A stretch of DNA of 64,000 nt from Microbacterium trichothecenolyticum (GCF_000956465.1 NZ_JYJA01000041.1:186001-250000), one strand, 5' to 3'. Counted from the stretch's first letter, positions 8,159-17,321 are shown. The notes: a model not told the origin generated them from the sequence alone. Program-made: numbers and translations.

Positions 8159-8869
8159 ATGGCCGCGCGCAGTTCCGCCCCCGACAAGGGCCCGGGTTTC
8201 TTCTCTCAGATCCGCACCCTCTACACCTTCACCCAGAAGGAGTTCCGCTGGCTGCCGTTCCTGCTGGTCGGCATCCTCCTCCTCGGCATCGCCGTGGGCG
8301 TGGGCATCGGGTTCCTCATCCCGCCGGTCGCCGTCTGGAGCGTCATCCTGTGGGGCGTCACCGGGCTCATGCTCGGCGTCCTCGCGTCCATGATGACGAT
8401 GACCCGGCTGTCGACGCGCGCGATGTACAAGAAGATCGACGGCATGCCCGGGGCCACGGGCCACGTCATGTCGACGTCGCTCGGCCGCAAGTGGCAGGCC
8501 AGTGAGATGCCGGTCGGCATCAACCCCAAGACGCAGGAAGCCGTCTACCGCGCCGTCGGCCGCGGCGGCGTCGTGATCGTGGGCGAGGGCGCCCGCGGCC
8601 GGCTCACCCGCCTGGTGAACGACGAGCGCTCGAAGGTCCAGCGCGTCGCCTCAGGCGTTCCCGTGACGGTGCTGTACATCGGTCACGGTGAGGGAGAGAC
8701 GCCGATCTCGAAGCTCGCGCCGACCATCAAGTCCCTGCCCACGAAGATCGACCGGGCCACGATGGCCGCGGTCATCAAGCGCATCGAATCGGTCTCGCAG
8801 TCGCTGACATCGCTGCCGATCCCGAAGGGCATCGACCCCACGAAGGTGCGCGCACCTCGTCCGCGCTGA
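8159..8869 (+). CDS. DUF4191 family integral membrane protein
   Basis: A 236-residue protein of the actinobacterial DUF4191 family, function unknown. A short basic N-terminus (RTLYTFTQKEFRWLP) leads into two close transmembrane helices at about residues 32-52 and 58-80 (LLVGILLLGIAVGVGIGFLI and the following Trp/Leu/Gly-rich segment). A soluble C-terminal domain of about 150 residues has EAVYRAVGRGGVVIVGEG and a Lys/Pro-rich end. It is divergent from the pseudokinase-like gene and convergent with the RDD gene, with a terminator hairpin between. Members are often found near lipoate and glutamine synthetase genes, as here. Confidence 0.9.
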   Translation: MAARSSAPDKGPGFFSQIRTLYTFTQKEFRWLPFLLVGILLLGIAVGVGIGFLIPPVAVWSVILWGVTGLMLGVLASMMTMTRLSTRAMYKKIDGMPGATGHVMSTSLGRKWQASEMPVGINPKTQEAVYRAVGRGGVVIVGEGARGRLTRLVNDERSKVQRVASGVPVTVLYIGHGEGETPISKLAPTIKSLPTKIDRATMAAVIKRIESVSQSLTSLPIPKGIDPTKVRAPRPR

Positions 8870-8881
8870 ACCGCTCGCGAA

Positions 8882-8917
8882 TGAACCCGGTCCGGCGGAG
8901 ACGCCGGACCGGGTTCA
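8882..8917. terminator. 16-bp perfect hairpin between DUF4191 and RDD genes
   Basis: A perfect 16-bp stem with a GAGA tetraloop starts 13 nt after the DUF4191 stop. It lies 7 nt from the stop of the convergent RDD gene and can act in both directions. Confidence 0.85.
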
Positions 8918-8923
8918 CGCGTG

Positions 8924-9316
8924 TCACGAGCGGATGAGCACAGTGCCCGCGGCCTTGTCGTGGAGGCCCCGCTGATCGGCGTCCCAGATGACGGCGGGGA
9001 TCGCGAGGATCAGGAGCGCGGTACGGATGACGGGGCGCCACAGGCCCACCCATCCGCCGTCGAGACGCACAAGGCGCAGGCCGAAGATGCGATGGCCGGG
9101 GCTCCCCTGGAGCGTCGGCAGGAACACGATCTGGATGGCGGCGAAGATCGCGAGGATCGCGAGCGGGTCCCATCCGAAGAAACCCGAGATCAGGTAGGCG
9201 GCGCCGTAATCGAGGAAGAGCGCGCCGACGCGGCGGCCCAGACGGCCGATGGATCCGGTGCCCTCGCGGGGCAGTCCGAGGCGTTCGCCGGGGTAGTCCT
9301 GGGTGCTCTGCGTCAC
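8924..9316 (-). CDS. RDD family membrane protein
   Basis: A 130-residue protein with the RDD domain. RRVGALFLDYGAAYL is an arginine-containing first helix, a second helix is LAILAIFAAIQIVFLP, and GSPGHRIFGLRLVRLDG is the typical RDD loop. A third helix is followed by the conserved DADQRGLHDKAAGTVLI at the end. Such proteins are of unknown function, although some have been linked to ion transport. The GTG at 9316 is chosen because TACGCT lies 6 nt upstream; the longer frame to 9376 would run through the glnA regulatory region. Confidence 0.85.
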   Translation of the reverse strand: MTQSTQDYPGERLGLPREGTGSIGRLGRRVGALFLDYGAAYLISGFFGWDPLAILAIFAAIQIVFLPTLQGSPGHRIFGLRLVRLDGGWVGLWRPVIRTALLILAIPAVIWDADQRGLHDKAAGTVLIRS

Positions 9317-9322
9317 TTCCCC

Positions 9323-9328
9323 AGCGTA
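9323..9328 (-). promoter_or_regulatory. -10 element of the RDD gene (leaderless start)
   Basis: TACGCT on the minus strand is 6 nt from the GTG start. Confidence 0.5.
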
Positions 9329-9339
9329 CCCAGGTCGCC

Positions 9340-9377
9340 GTAACATCCCTGAAACACAAGTGATACTGGAGGGCAAT
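9340..9377 (+). promoter_or_regulatory. GlnR-like box upstream of glnA1
   Basis: The order GTAAC-6 nt-GAAAC-6 nt-GATAC-6 nt-GCAAT matches the a1/b1/a2/b2 layout of actinobacterial GlnR sites (GTnAC, GAAAC). The first two modules are perfect and the last is weak. A GATACT -10-like sequence overlaps the third module. The glnA1 start is 72 nt further on. Control of glnA1 by a GlnR protein is inferred; glnR is not in the window. Confidence 0.6.
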
Positions 9378-9448
9378 GCCCTGCGGGTACCGTGCCAGAG
9401 TGCCCGGCCCGTACGGGCGGATCCGAATGCCCTACCTCTGGAGTCTTC

Positions 9449-10873
9449 ATGTTCAAAGATTCATCCGAGGTGCTGAAGTTCATCAAGGACGAGGACGTCA
9501 AGTTCCTCGACATCCGTTTCACGGATCTTCCTGGCGTGCAGCAGCACTTCAACATCCCGGCCTCCACCGTCGACGAAGAATTCTTCACGGTCGGCCAGCT
9601 GTTCGACGGCTCCTCCATCCGGGGCTTCGCGAACATCCACGAATCGGACATGCAGCTGATCCCGGACGTGTCGACGGCCTACCTCGACCCGTTCCGCGAG
9701 GCGAAGACCCTCATCATGGTCTTCGACATCTACAACCCGCGCAACGGCGAGATCTACTCGAAGGACCCGCGCCAGGTCGCCAAGAAGGCCGAGAAGTACC
9801 TCGCCTCGACCGGCATCGCCGACACCGCGTTCTTCGCGCCCGAGGCCGAGTTCTACATCTTCGACGACGTCCGCTACGAGGTGAAGCAGAACTCGAGCTT
9901 CTACTCTGTCGACTCCGAAGAGGGCGCCTGGAACACCGGCCGCGCCGAAGAGGGCGGGAACCTCGCGAACAAGACCCCCTTCAAGGGCGGCTACTTCCCG
10001 GTCTCCCCCGTCGACAAGACGGCCGACCTTCGCGACGACATCAGCCTCCGCCTCATCGAGTCGGGCCTGCTCCTCGAGCGCGCGCACCACGAGGTGGGCA
10101 CGGGCGGCCAGCAGGAGATCAACTACCGCTTCGACACCATGGTGCACGCGGCCGACGACATCCTGAAGTTCAAGTACATCGTCAAGAACGTGGCGAACGA
10201 GTGGGGCAAGGTCGCGACCTTCATGCCGAAGCCCCTCTTCGGCGACAACGGCTCGGGCATGCACACGCACCAGTCGCTGTGGCTCGAGGGCAAGCCCCTC
10301 TTCTACGACGAGAAGGGCTATGCGCAGCTCTCCGACCTCGCGCGCTGGTACATCGGCGGCATCCTGGCGCACGCGCCGGCGCTGCTCGCGTTCACCAACC
10401 CGACGCTCAACTCGTACAAGCGCCTCGTCAAGGGCTACGAGGCGCCGGTGAACCTGGTGTACTCGGCCGGCAACCGTTCGGCGGCCATCCGCATCCCGAT
10501 CACCGGCTCGAACCCCAAGGCCAAGCGCATCGAGTTCCGTGCACCCGACGCCTCGGGCAACCCGTATCTCGCGTTCGCCGCGCAGCTCATGGCCGGCCTC
10601 GACGGCATCCAGAACCGCATCGAGCCGCACGAGCCCGTCGACAAGGACCTGTACGAGCTTCCCCCCGAGGAGGCGAAGAACATCCCGCAGGTGCCCAACT
10701 CGCTGCTCGACTCGCTCGAGGCGCTCCGCGCCGACCACGAGTTCCTGCTCAAGGGCGGCGTCTTCACGCCTGAGCTGATCGAGACGTGGATCGAGTACAA
10801 GATCGAGAACGAGATCCAGCCGCTCAACGCGCGTCCGCACCCGTTCGAGTACGAGCTGTACTTCGGCGTCTGA
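9449..10873 (+). CDS. glnA: Glutamine synthetase type I, adenylylation-regulated (GlnA1)
   Basis: A 474-residue type I glutamine synthetase that makes glutamine from glutamate, ammonia and ATP. Features include the beta-grasp N-terminus, FDGSSIRGF, the metal-ligand Glu segments ([11 protein letters not shown] and [11 protein letters not shown]), MHTHQSLW and NRSAAIRIP. The adenylylation tyrosine is Tyr402 in [11 protein letters not shown], so the enzyme should be switched by GlnE, encoded 3 kb downstream. The start ATG follows a GGAG ribosome site. Longer in-frame sequence to 9392 runs back toward the GlnR-like box and is not used. A strong hairpin ends the transcript 12 nt after the stop. 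Confidence 0.97.
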   Translation: MFKDSSEVLKFIKDEDVKFLDIRFTDLPGVQQHFNIPASTVDEEFFTVGQLFDGSSIRGFANIHESDMQLIPDVSTAYLDPFREAKTLIMVFDIYNPRNGEIYSKDPRQVAKKAEKYLASTGIADTAFFAPEAEFYIFDDVRYEVKQNSSFYSVDSEEGAWNTGRAEEGGNLANKTPFKGGYFPVSPVDKTADLRDDISLRLIESGLLLERAHHEVGTGGQQEINYRFDTMVHAADDILKFKYIVKNVANEWGKVATFMPKPLFGDNGSGMHTHQSLWLEGKPLFYDEKGYAQLSDLARWYIGGILAHAPALLAFTNPTLNSYKRLVKGYEAPVNLVYSAGNRSAAIRIPITGSNPKAKRIEFRAPDASGNPYLAFAAQLMAGLDGIQNRIEPHEPVDKDLYELPPEEAKNIPQVPNSLLDSLEALRADHEFLLKGGVFTPELIETWIEYKIENEIQPLNARPHPFEYELYFGV

Positions 10874-10884
10874 CGTTCCAGCAC

Positions 10885-10920
10885 CAGAAGCGGGCCCCGG
10901 GAGACCGGGGCCCGCTTCTG
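10885..10920 (+). terminator. glnA1 terminator hairpin
   Basis: A perfect 16-bp stem with a GAGA loop starts 11 nt after the glnA1 stop. No U tract follows. Confidence 0.85.
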
Positions 10921-11007
10921 TGTTCGCTGGGAGAAGGACGCCGGCACCCTGGGTGCGGCCTAGGCTGAACGAGCGCTCCGCGCTCGGACCGACAGAAGGT
11001 GACGACG

Positions 11008-11748
11008 ATGCCCGCCCGCACCACCGCGACGACACGACGACGTCGCGCGCGCCGGACGAAGGCGTCGGCGCGCAGGCGCAGGCCGCAGCGACACGCCCGC
11101 CGGCGCGGCCGGCGCGCGGGCGTCGCCCTGGCGATCGCTGTACCGGTGATCCTGTTCGCCGCCTTCCTGGTGGGGGCGGCGATCCTCGCGGGGAGCTTCC
11201 GGACGTCGTGGGCGGACGACCTCGCACTCGTCCCTGACGACCGCGCGCCCGCGCCGCCGACGATCGTCGAGCCCGCGGTCGCCGGGTACCGGTTCGAGCA
11301 GCTCACGAACGCCTGCACGATCCTGGCCGCAGGCAGGGACCTCGGATTCGACGCACGGGACCAGACCATCGCCGTCATGACCGCGATGGGCGAGTCGTCG
11401 TTGCGCAACATCGACTACGGCGACTGGGAGACGAGCGGGGTGACCAACCCCGACGGCTCCCGCACCACTTCGATCGGCCTGTTCCAGCAGCAGGACTCCT
11501 GGGGCACGCGCGAAGCGCGCCTGGACCCGTACACGGCCGCGACCGTGTTCTATCGGGCCATGGCCGAGCGCGTGCCCGACCGGGCGGCGGTGGAGCCGAC
11601 ACTCGTCGCGCACCGCACCCAGGTCAACGCCGACCCGGATCACTACGCCCGCTACTGGGATCGCGCGGTCCGCGTGGTGGCGGCCGTCACCGGGAACCCG
11701 TTGGACGGCGACCGCATCGACGGCATCCCGCACTGCCCCGGCGTGTGA
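11008..11748 (+). CDS. Membrane-anchored lysozyme-like cell-wall protein
   Basis: A 246-residue protein. Its first 35 residues are extremely Arg-rich and cytoplasmic. A single helix (VALAIAVPVILFAAFLVGAA) then anchors an extracellular domain. That domain has ACTILAAGRDLGFDARDQTIAVMTAMGESSL, an helical segment with a Glu in the position expected for a lysozyme-like active site, and SIGLFQQQDSWGT, which resembles the GLxQ(I/Q) motif of transglycosylase-like folds. Cell-wall hydrolysis is a family-level inference. The ATG at 11008 has an AGAAGG ribosome site. A GTG at 10999 would add three residues. It is convergent with glnE. Confidence 0.7.
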   Translation: MPARTTATTRRRRARRTKASARRRRPQRHARRRGRRAGVALAIAVPVILFAAFLVGAAILAGSFRTSWADDLALVPDDRAPAPPTIVEPAVAGYRFEQLTNACTILAAGRDLGFDARDQTIAVMTAMGESSLRNIDYGDWETSGVTNPDGSRTTSIGLFQQQDSWGTREARLDPYTAATVFYRAMAERVPDRAAVEPTLVAHRTQVNADPDHYARYWDRAVRVVAAVTGNPLDGDRIDGIPHCPGV

Positions 11749-11773
11749 GCCGCCGCGGGGAGCAGCATCGGGA

Positions 11774-14700
11774 TCAGCCGTAGAAGAGCTTCTCGAAGAC
11801 GCGACGTGCCCGGCGGGTCGTGCCCAGGTAGTCCTCCTCGACCTCTGTGGCGGATCTGGGCGGGTACTCGAGCAGTCGTCCGATCCCGTCGAGCTTCTTG
11901 CGGTCCACGGGGAGCACGTCGCTCGTCTGACCCGAAAGAAGCGTGTTCGCCGAGCGGAGGCGGCTCGCGAGGCGCCAGGCCTCCGCCAGGCGGTCTGCGG
12001 CGCTGGCGGGGATGAGCCCGGCGCTCTCGGCGGCGCGGAGCGCACCGAGGGTCGACGTCGTGCGCATCTCGGGCACCGCGTGGGCGTGCTGCAGCTGCAG
12101 GAGCTGCACGAGCCACTCGACGTCGCTGAGCGAGCCCGGGCCGAGCTTGAGGTGCCGCGAGGGGTCGACGCCCTGCGGCAGGCGCTCGCTCTCGACCCGC
12201 GCCTTGATGCGCTTGATCTCGCGGGTGGCCGCGAGGTCGACACGCTCGGGGTAGCGCACCTGGTCGGCGAGCTTCATGAAGTCGCCGATGAGCTTGACGC
12301 TGCCGGCCACCCCTCGCGCCCGCAGCAGCGCCTGAGCCTCCCACGAGAGCGCCCACCGCCGGTAATACTCCTCGTACGCGTCGAGAGAGCGCGCCAGCGG
12401 GCCGTTGCGGCCCTCCGGGCGAAGATCGGCGTCCAGCTCGAGCGGCACCCGTTGGTCCTCGGAGTGCGTGCGAAGGGCGGCGACGAGCTTCAGGGCGAGC
12501 TCGTGCGCGCGCTGCGGGTCCACGCCGTTCGGACGGTAGACGTACATCACGTCGGCATCCGAGCCGAAGCCGAGCTCCGCACCGCCGAAGCGTCCCATCG
12601 CGATGACGGAGAAATCGAGCGCCTCGTCCTCCGCCGGAACGACCTCGCGGCGCACCGCCCGCAACGTCGCCTGGATGGTGACGTCGGTGATCGTCGTGAG
12701 GGCGTCCGCGACTTCCTCGATCGTGACGCTTCCGAGGATCGCGCCCATCGCGATGCGCAGCTGCTCGCGGCGCCTGAGCGCCCTCACCGCACGCATCGCG
12801 TCGATGACCGTCCTGTGGCGGGTCTGGATAGCCCGCGCCTCCTGCTGCAGCGCGACGCCGGAGCGCGGACGCAGAAGATCGGGATCGTCGAGCCACGCGG
12901 CGGATTCGGGGATCCACTCGATGAGCTCGCCCACGTAGCGGGAACCCGACAGCACGCGGGAGAGGCTCTCGGCAGCCCCTGAGGAGTCCCGCAGCATGCG
13001 CAGGAACCAGTGCGTGTCGCCGAGCCGCTCGCTCAGCCGGCGGAACGCCAGGAGGCCGTAGTCGGGATCGACGCCGTCGGCGAACCAGCGGATCATGACG
13101 GGCATGAGGTGGCGCTGGATCGTCGCCTTGCGGCTCAGACCGGCTGTGAGGGCGGCGATGTGCCGCAGCGCGCCCGCAGGGTCGGCGAAGCCGATGGCCG
13201 CGAGACGGTCGTGCGCCTGCGCCGTCGACAGCACGCGCTCATCGGCCGGAAGGGCGGCGACCGCCGACAGCAGCGGCCGGTAGAAGAGCCGGACGTGGAT
13301 GTCGCGCACCTCGCGCTTGACCGACTCCCACAGCCCCCAGATCCCCTCGCCGGTCTCGGCGAGGCCGGTCGCGCGTGCGAGGACGCGCAGGTCCTCCGGA
13401 CGCGACGGCATGAGATGCGTGCGACGCAGCTGGCGCAGCTGCACGCGGTGCTCGAGGAGGCGAAGGACGCGATAGTCGCGCGAGAAGGCGGATGCCTCTG
13501 CCCGGCCGATGTACCCCTCGGCGACCAGCGCATCCAGCGCCGCGAGCGTGCCCCGCTGCCGGATGCGGTCGTCCGAGAGACCGTGCACCAGCTGCAGGAG
13601 CTGGACGGTGAACTCGATGTCGCGGATGCCGCCCGGGCCGAGCTTGAGTTGATACGGCACGTCTGCGGGCGGGATGTGCTCGGTGACGCGCTCGCGCATG
13701 CGCTGCACGCTGTCGACGAAGTTCTCGCGGGCGGCGCTCGTCCACACCTTCGGCTGCACCGCTTCGATGTAGGCCTGCGCGAGGTCCTCGTCGCCCGCGA
13801 TGGGCCGCGCCTTCAGCAGCGCCTGGAACTCCCAGCTCTTCGCCCAGCGGTCGTAGTACGCCAGGTGGGAGTCGAGCGTTCGCACCAGCGCGCCCTGCTT
13901 GCCCTCGGGACGCAGGTTGGCGTCGACCTCCCACAGCCCGGGCTCGATCTCGACGCCGGAGATCCCGCGCATCGTCTGGACCGCGAGCCGCGTGGCGATG
14001 TCGACGATGCGACTCTCACCGAACTCTTCGATCGCATCGTCGCCGCCGCCTCCCACGAAGATGACGTCCACATCGCTGACGTAGTTGAGCTCGCGCGCGC
14101 CGGTCTTGCCCATGCCGATGATCGCGAGCTTCGTGCGCGCCACCTGGTCGCGCGGGAACAGCCCGGCGCCGACGGCGCCTCCTGATACACGGGTGCGGGC
14201 GACCGCGAGGGATGCCTCGAGCGCCGCGCCCGCGGCATCCGCGAGTCGTGCCGACACCGCTGCCACCTGGTCGACCGGTGCCGGGCTCAGGAGATCGTAC
14301 GCGGCGATCCGGGCGAGCATGCGGCGGTATCGCACCCGCAGTGCCACCCAGGCGCTCTCGTCGCCGTCTGCGGCGAACCCGTCCACCGCACCGATCGACT
14401 CGAGCAGCTCCGCGCGCAGCTCGTCGGGGGTGGGCAGCCGCTCCCCCGCATCGGCGAGCTGGTCGATCTCGGCGGGGTGTCGGAAGAAGAACTCTCCGAA
14501 GCCGGTCGATGCGCCCAGCAGCGCCCACAGCGCGCGCCATGCCGCGGGCCGTTCGCGAGCCCGGTGGACGGGCGCGGCGTCCCGACGCGCGAGCCGCACC
14601 AGGGCCTGCAGCGCCTCGTCGGGATCCGCGGCGTCGACGGCTCCCTCGAGCAGCGCGTCCCGCGGTGCGCCGATGAGCTCGGAGAGTTCGGCGAGCAGCG

Positions 14701-14776
14701 CCTCCGCCTCGGCGAGACGGCTGAAGCCCAGGCGCGCGAGCGGGGTCAGAGAAGCCGGCCGGTCGCTCGCAGACAT
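11774..14776 (-). CDS. glnE: Bifunctional glutamine synthetase adenylyltransferase/deadenylase
   Basis: A 1000-residue enzyme with two fused nucleotidyltransferase units. The N-terminal unit has GMGKTGARELNYVSDVDVIF near residue 222 and is the removase half in characterised homologues. The C-terminal unit has AMGRFGGAELGFGSDADVMY near residue 725 and is the transferase half. Each shows the paired Asp residues of the metal site. Its target in the cell is the tyrosine of GlnA1. The gene begins 13 nt after the stop of glnA2, in the same direction, the usual actinobacterial glnA2-glnE order. It is thus likely co-transcribed with a glutamine synthetase it does not modify. Confidence 0.96.
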   Translation of the reverse strand: MSASDRPASLTPLARLGFSRLAEAEALLAELSELIGAPRDALLEGAVDAADPDEALQALVRLARRDAAPVHRARERPAAWRALWALLGASTGFGEFFFRHPAEIDQLADAGERLPTPDELRAELLESIGAVDGFAADGDESAWVALRVRYRRMLARIAAYDLLSPAPVDQVAAVSARLADAAGAALEASLAVARTRVSGGAVGAGLFPRDQVARTKLAIIGMGKTGARELNYVSDVDVIFVGGGGDDAIEEFGESRIVDIATRLAVQTMRGISGVEIEPGLWEVDANLRPEGKQGALVRTLDSHLAYYDRWAKSWEFQALLKARPIAGDEDLAQAYIEAVQPKVWTSAARENFVDSVQRMRERVTEHIPPADVPYQLKLGPGGIRDIEFTVQLLQLVHGLSDDRIRQRGTLAALDALVAEGYIGRAEASAFSRDYRVLRLLEHRVQLRQLRRTHLMPSRPEDLRVLARATGLAETGEGIWGLWESVKREVRDIHVRLFYRPLLSAVAALPADERVLSTAQAHDRLAAIGFADPAGALRHIAALTAGLSRKATIQRHLMPVMIRWFADGVDPDYGLLAFRRLSERLGDTHWFLRMLRDSSGAAESLSRVLSGSRYVGELIEWIPESAAWLDDPDLLRPRSGVALQQEARAIQTRHRTVIDAMRAVRALRRREQLRIAMGAILGSVTIEEVADALTTITDVTIQATLRAVRREVVPAEDEALDFSVIAMGRFGGAELGFGSDADVMYVYRPNGVDPQRAHELALKLVAALRTHSEDQRVPLELDADLRPEGRNGPLARSLDAYEEYYRRWALSWEAQALLRARGVAGSVKLIGDFMKLADQVRYPERVDLAATREIKRIKARVESERLPQGVDPSRHLKLGPGSLSDVEWLVQLLQLQHAHAVPEMRTTSTLGALRAAESAGLIPASAADRLAEAWRLASRLRSANTLLSGQTSDVLPVDRKKLDGIGRLLEYPPRSATEVEEDYLGTTRRARRVFEKLFYG

Positions 14777-14789
14777 GCGTGAGCCGGTC

Positions 14790-16127
14790 TCAGAGCATCT
14801 CGAGGTTGCTCTTGAGCTCGAACGGGGTCACCTGCGAGCGGTACTCCTGCCACTCGCGGCGCTTGTTGAGCAGCACGTAGTTGAAGACCTGCTCGCCGAG
14901 CGTCTCGGCGACCAGCTCGGATTCCTCCATGTACTCCAGCGCGTGGTCGAGGCTCGCGGGCAGCGGGGCGTAACCGAGAGCCCGGCGCTCAGCATCCGTC
15001 AGCGACCAGACGTTGTCCTCCGCCTCGGGCGGGAGCTCGTACTCGTTCTCGATGCCCTTCAAACCGGCTGCCAGCATGAGCGCGAACGACAGGTACGGGT
15101 TCGCGGCCGAGTCGAGGGCGCGGTACTCGACGCGCGACGACTGGCCCTTGCTGGGCTTGTACAGCGGTACGCGCACGAGCGCCGAACGGTTGTTGTGGCC
15201 CCAGCAGATGAAGCTCGGCGCCTCGTCGCCGCCCCATAGGCGCTTGTACGAGTTGACGAACTGGTTCGTCACGGCCGAGATCTCGTTCGCGTGGCGCAGC
15301 AGGCCGGCGATGAACTGACGGCCGACCTTCGACAGCTGGTACTGCGCGCCCTCTTCGTAGAACGCGTTGACGTCGCCCTCGAACAGCGACATGTGCGTGT
15401 GCATGCCGCTGCCGGGCTTGCCCGTCATCGGCTTCGGCATGAACGTCGCGTAGACGCCCTGTTCGATGGCGACCTCTTTGATGACGGTGCGGAACGTCAT
15501 GATGTTGTCGGCCGTGGTGAGGGCGTCCGCATAGCGGAGGTCGATCTCGTTCTGACCGGGGCCGCCCTCGTGGTGGCTGAACTCCACCGAGATGCCGAGG
15601 TCTTCGAGCATGCGGACCGAACGGCGGCGGAAGTCGTGGGCGGTGCCGCCCGGGACGTTGTCGAAGTAGCCGGCGGAATCGACCGGCTCGGGACCCTCGG
15701 TGCCGAACGACGATGACTTCAGCAGGTAGAACTCGATCTCGGGGTGCGTGTAGAACGTGAACCCCGCGTCGGCGGCCTTCGCGAGCGTCCGCTTGAGGAC
15801 GTGGCGCGGATCGGCGACGGCCGGCTGCCCGTCGGGCGTGGTGATGTCGCAGAACATGCGCGCGGTCGGGTCGATCTCGCCGCGCCAGGGCAGGGTCTGG
15901 AACGTGGTCGGGTCGGGGTGGGCCAGGAGGTCCGACTCGTAGGAGCGTGTCAGGCCCTCGATCGCCGAGCCGTCGAATCCGAGGCCCTCGCTGAACGCGC
16001 CCTCGACCTCCGCGGGGGCGATGGCGACGGACTTCAGCGTGCCGATCACGTCTGTGAACCACAGCCGTACGAACTTCACGCCTCGTTCTTCGATGGTCCT
16101 CAGAACGAAGTCACGCTGCTTGTCCAT
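14790..16127 (-). CDS. glnA2: Second glutamine synthetase type I, without the adenylylation tyrosine (GlnA2)
   Basis: A 445-residue glutamine synthetase with GLGFDGSAIEGL, THPEIEFYLL, HHEGGPGQNEIDLRY, MHTHMSLF and NNRSALVRVP. It aligns with the shorter GlnA2 forms of actinobacteria. At the place where GlnA1 has the modified tyrosine it reads DNVWSLTDAERRALG. The tyrosine is missing, so GlnE should not control it. The function may be ammonium assimilation or a related gamma-glutamyl ligation; sequence alone does not decide. It is the first gene of the glnA2-glnE unit. Confidence 0.94.
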   Translation of the reverse strand: MDKQRDFVLRTIEERGVKFVRLWFTDVIGTLKSVAIAPAEVEGAFSEGLGFDGSAIEGLTRSYESDLLAHPDPTTFQTLPWRGEIDPTARMFCDITTPDGQPAVADPRHVLKRTLAKAADAGFTFYTHPEIEFYLLKSSSFGTEGPEPVDSAGYFDNVPGGTAHDFRRRSVRMLEDLGISVEFSHHEGGPGQNEIDLRYADALTTADNIMTFRTVIKEVAIEQGVYATFMPKPMTGKPGSGMHTHMSLFEGDVNAFYEEGAQYQLSKVGRQFIAGLLRHANEISAVTNQFVNSYKRLWGGDEAPSFICWGHNNRSALVRVPLYKPSKGQSSRVEYRALDSAANPYLSFALMLAAGLKGIENEYELPPEAEDNVWSLTDAERRALGYAPLPASLDHALEYMEESELVAETLGEQVFNYVLLNKRREWQEYRSQVTPFELKSNLEML

Positions 16128-16186
16128 CGCGTCCTCTCCGGTGCCGGATCGCCCGAGGTGTCTCTACGACCGCGGTGAAAGCCAGA

Positions 16187-16417
16187 CTACTGGTCCTCGC
16201 CGCCCTCGCCGGACACGGTGTCGGAGCTCCAGGAGTCCTCGCGCGCCTCCTCCGCCGCCCAGGCGCGTGAGCGCTCCTTGATGACCTCGGGGGCGCTGGC
16301 GGCCTCCTCTGGAGTGTCGAAGGGGCCGGCGCGGTCGGGTGCGGGCGATTCGAAGCCCTTCTCGACCTCACCTGTCTTGAGGTTGTACCAGTACTTGTCG
16401 CTGCCGCTCGTCATCAT
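16187..16417 (-). CDS. SPOR-like small protein
   Basis: A 76-residue acidic protein. The segment KYWYNLKTGEVEKGFESP followed by GPFDTPEEA resembles the short SPOR-type proteins annotated in many Microbacteriaceae, in which an aromatic N-terminus precedes a helix. The C-terminal half is Glu/Ser/Trp-rich. No membrane segment or signal peptide is present. GAGGAG lies 5 nt before the ATG at 16417 and 8 nt before a second ATG at 16414; a GTG at 16423 is also in frame. Function unknown. Confidence 0.75.
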   Translation of the reverse strand: MMTSGSDKYWYNLKTGEVEKGFESPAPDRAGPFDTPEEAASAPEVIKERSRAWAAEEAREDSWSSDTVSGEGGEDQ

Positions 16418-16499
16418 GCACACTCCTCGCTCCGCGGGCTGGTCGCCTTGAGCACGATCCTACTGACGCCCGCCTCGTGGGCGACGGCGTCGGCGTCGA

Positions 16500-16505
16500 T
16501 AGGCT
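16500..16505 (+). promoter_or_regulatory. -10 element of ppgK (leaderless start)
   Basis: TAGGCT is 6 nt from the ATG of ppgK at 16512. Confidence 0.65.
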
Positions 16506-16511
16506 GTCGAC

Positions 16512-17276
16512 ATGGCATCTGACGCGGCACGCGCCGTCGGCGTGGACATCGGCGGTACCGGAATCAAGGCGGGGATCGTCGATCTCGACAAGGGCGAACT
16601 CGTCAGCGACCGCGTGAAGGTCGCGACGCCGGCTGGGGCGCACCCGCCGGACGTCCTCGCTGCGGTGCGGGAGGTGCTGTCGACCCTGGGCGTCGCCGAC
16701 GACCAGTCGGTTGCGCTCGGAGTGGCGTTCCCCGCGATCGTCAAGAACGGGCGCACGCTGTCGGCCGCCAACGTGTCCGAGCAGTGGATCGATTTCGAGG
16801 CCGAGAAGTTCTTCGAGGACGGCCTGGGCCGCGACATCCACTTCGCGAACGACGCGGATGTCGCCGGGGTCGCCGAGGTGCGCTACGGCGCCGCGAAGGA
16901 TCAGCCCGGGCTCACGATCCTCACGACGCTCGGCACGGGCATCGGTTCGGCGCTGCTGTACGACGGCGTGCTGGTGCCGAACTCCGAGCTCGGTCACGTG
17001 CAGCGTGCCCGGCACGGGAAGGATGCCGAGGCCTACGCCGCATACTCAGCCATGGAGCGCCACCACCTCTCGTGGGAGCAGTGGGCGAAGCGGCTGCAGT
17101 GGTACTACAGCCACATCGAGTTCCTCTTCAGCCCGGACCTGTTCGTCGTGGGCGGCGGCGTGTCGAAGCACGCCGACAAGTTCCTCCACCTGCTCGACCT
17201 CACGACGCCGATCGTGCCCGCGGTGCACCGCAACAACGCGGGGATCATCGGCGCCGCGGCGCTCGCGCGCGGCTGA
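16512..17276 (+). CDS. ppgK: Polyphosphate glucokinase
   Basis: A 254-residue ROK-family sugar kinase that phosphorylates glucose using polyphosphate or ATP, a typically actinobacterial enzyme. The phosphate-binding DIGGTGIKAG lies at residues 11-20, FANDADVAGVAE contains the catalytic Asp, and LGTGIGSAL is the second phosphate loop. The length and the RLQWYYSHIEFLFSPDLFVVGGGVSK region fit PpgK. The ROK zinc-binding cysteines are absent, as in other PpgK proteins. A perfect hairpin follows 5 nt after the stop. Confidence 0.95.
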   Translation: MASDAARAVGVDIGGTGIKAGIVDLDKGELVSDRVKVATPAGAHPPDVLAAVREVLSTLGVADDQSVALGVAFPAIVKNGRTLSAANVSEQWIDFEAEKFFEDGLGRDIHFANDADVAGVAEVRYGAAKDQPGLTILTTLGTGIGSALLYDGVLVPNSELGHVQRARHGKDAEAYAAYSAMERHHLSWEQWAKRLQWYYSHIEFLFSPDLFVVGGGVSKHADKFLHLLDLTTPIVPAVHRNNAGIIGAAALARG

Positions 17277-17280
17277 CACC

Positions 17281-17306
17281 GCGTCGTCGCCGGCCCGCGA
17301 CGACGC
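17281..17306. terminator. Hairpin between ppgK and rnpB 3' ends
   Basis: A perfect 10-bp inverted repeat with a 6-nt loop sits between the convergent ppgK gene and the RNase P RNA. It can stop both transcripts. Confidence 0.75.
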
Positions 17307-17321
17307 ACAGTGGCGGAGAGG

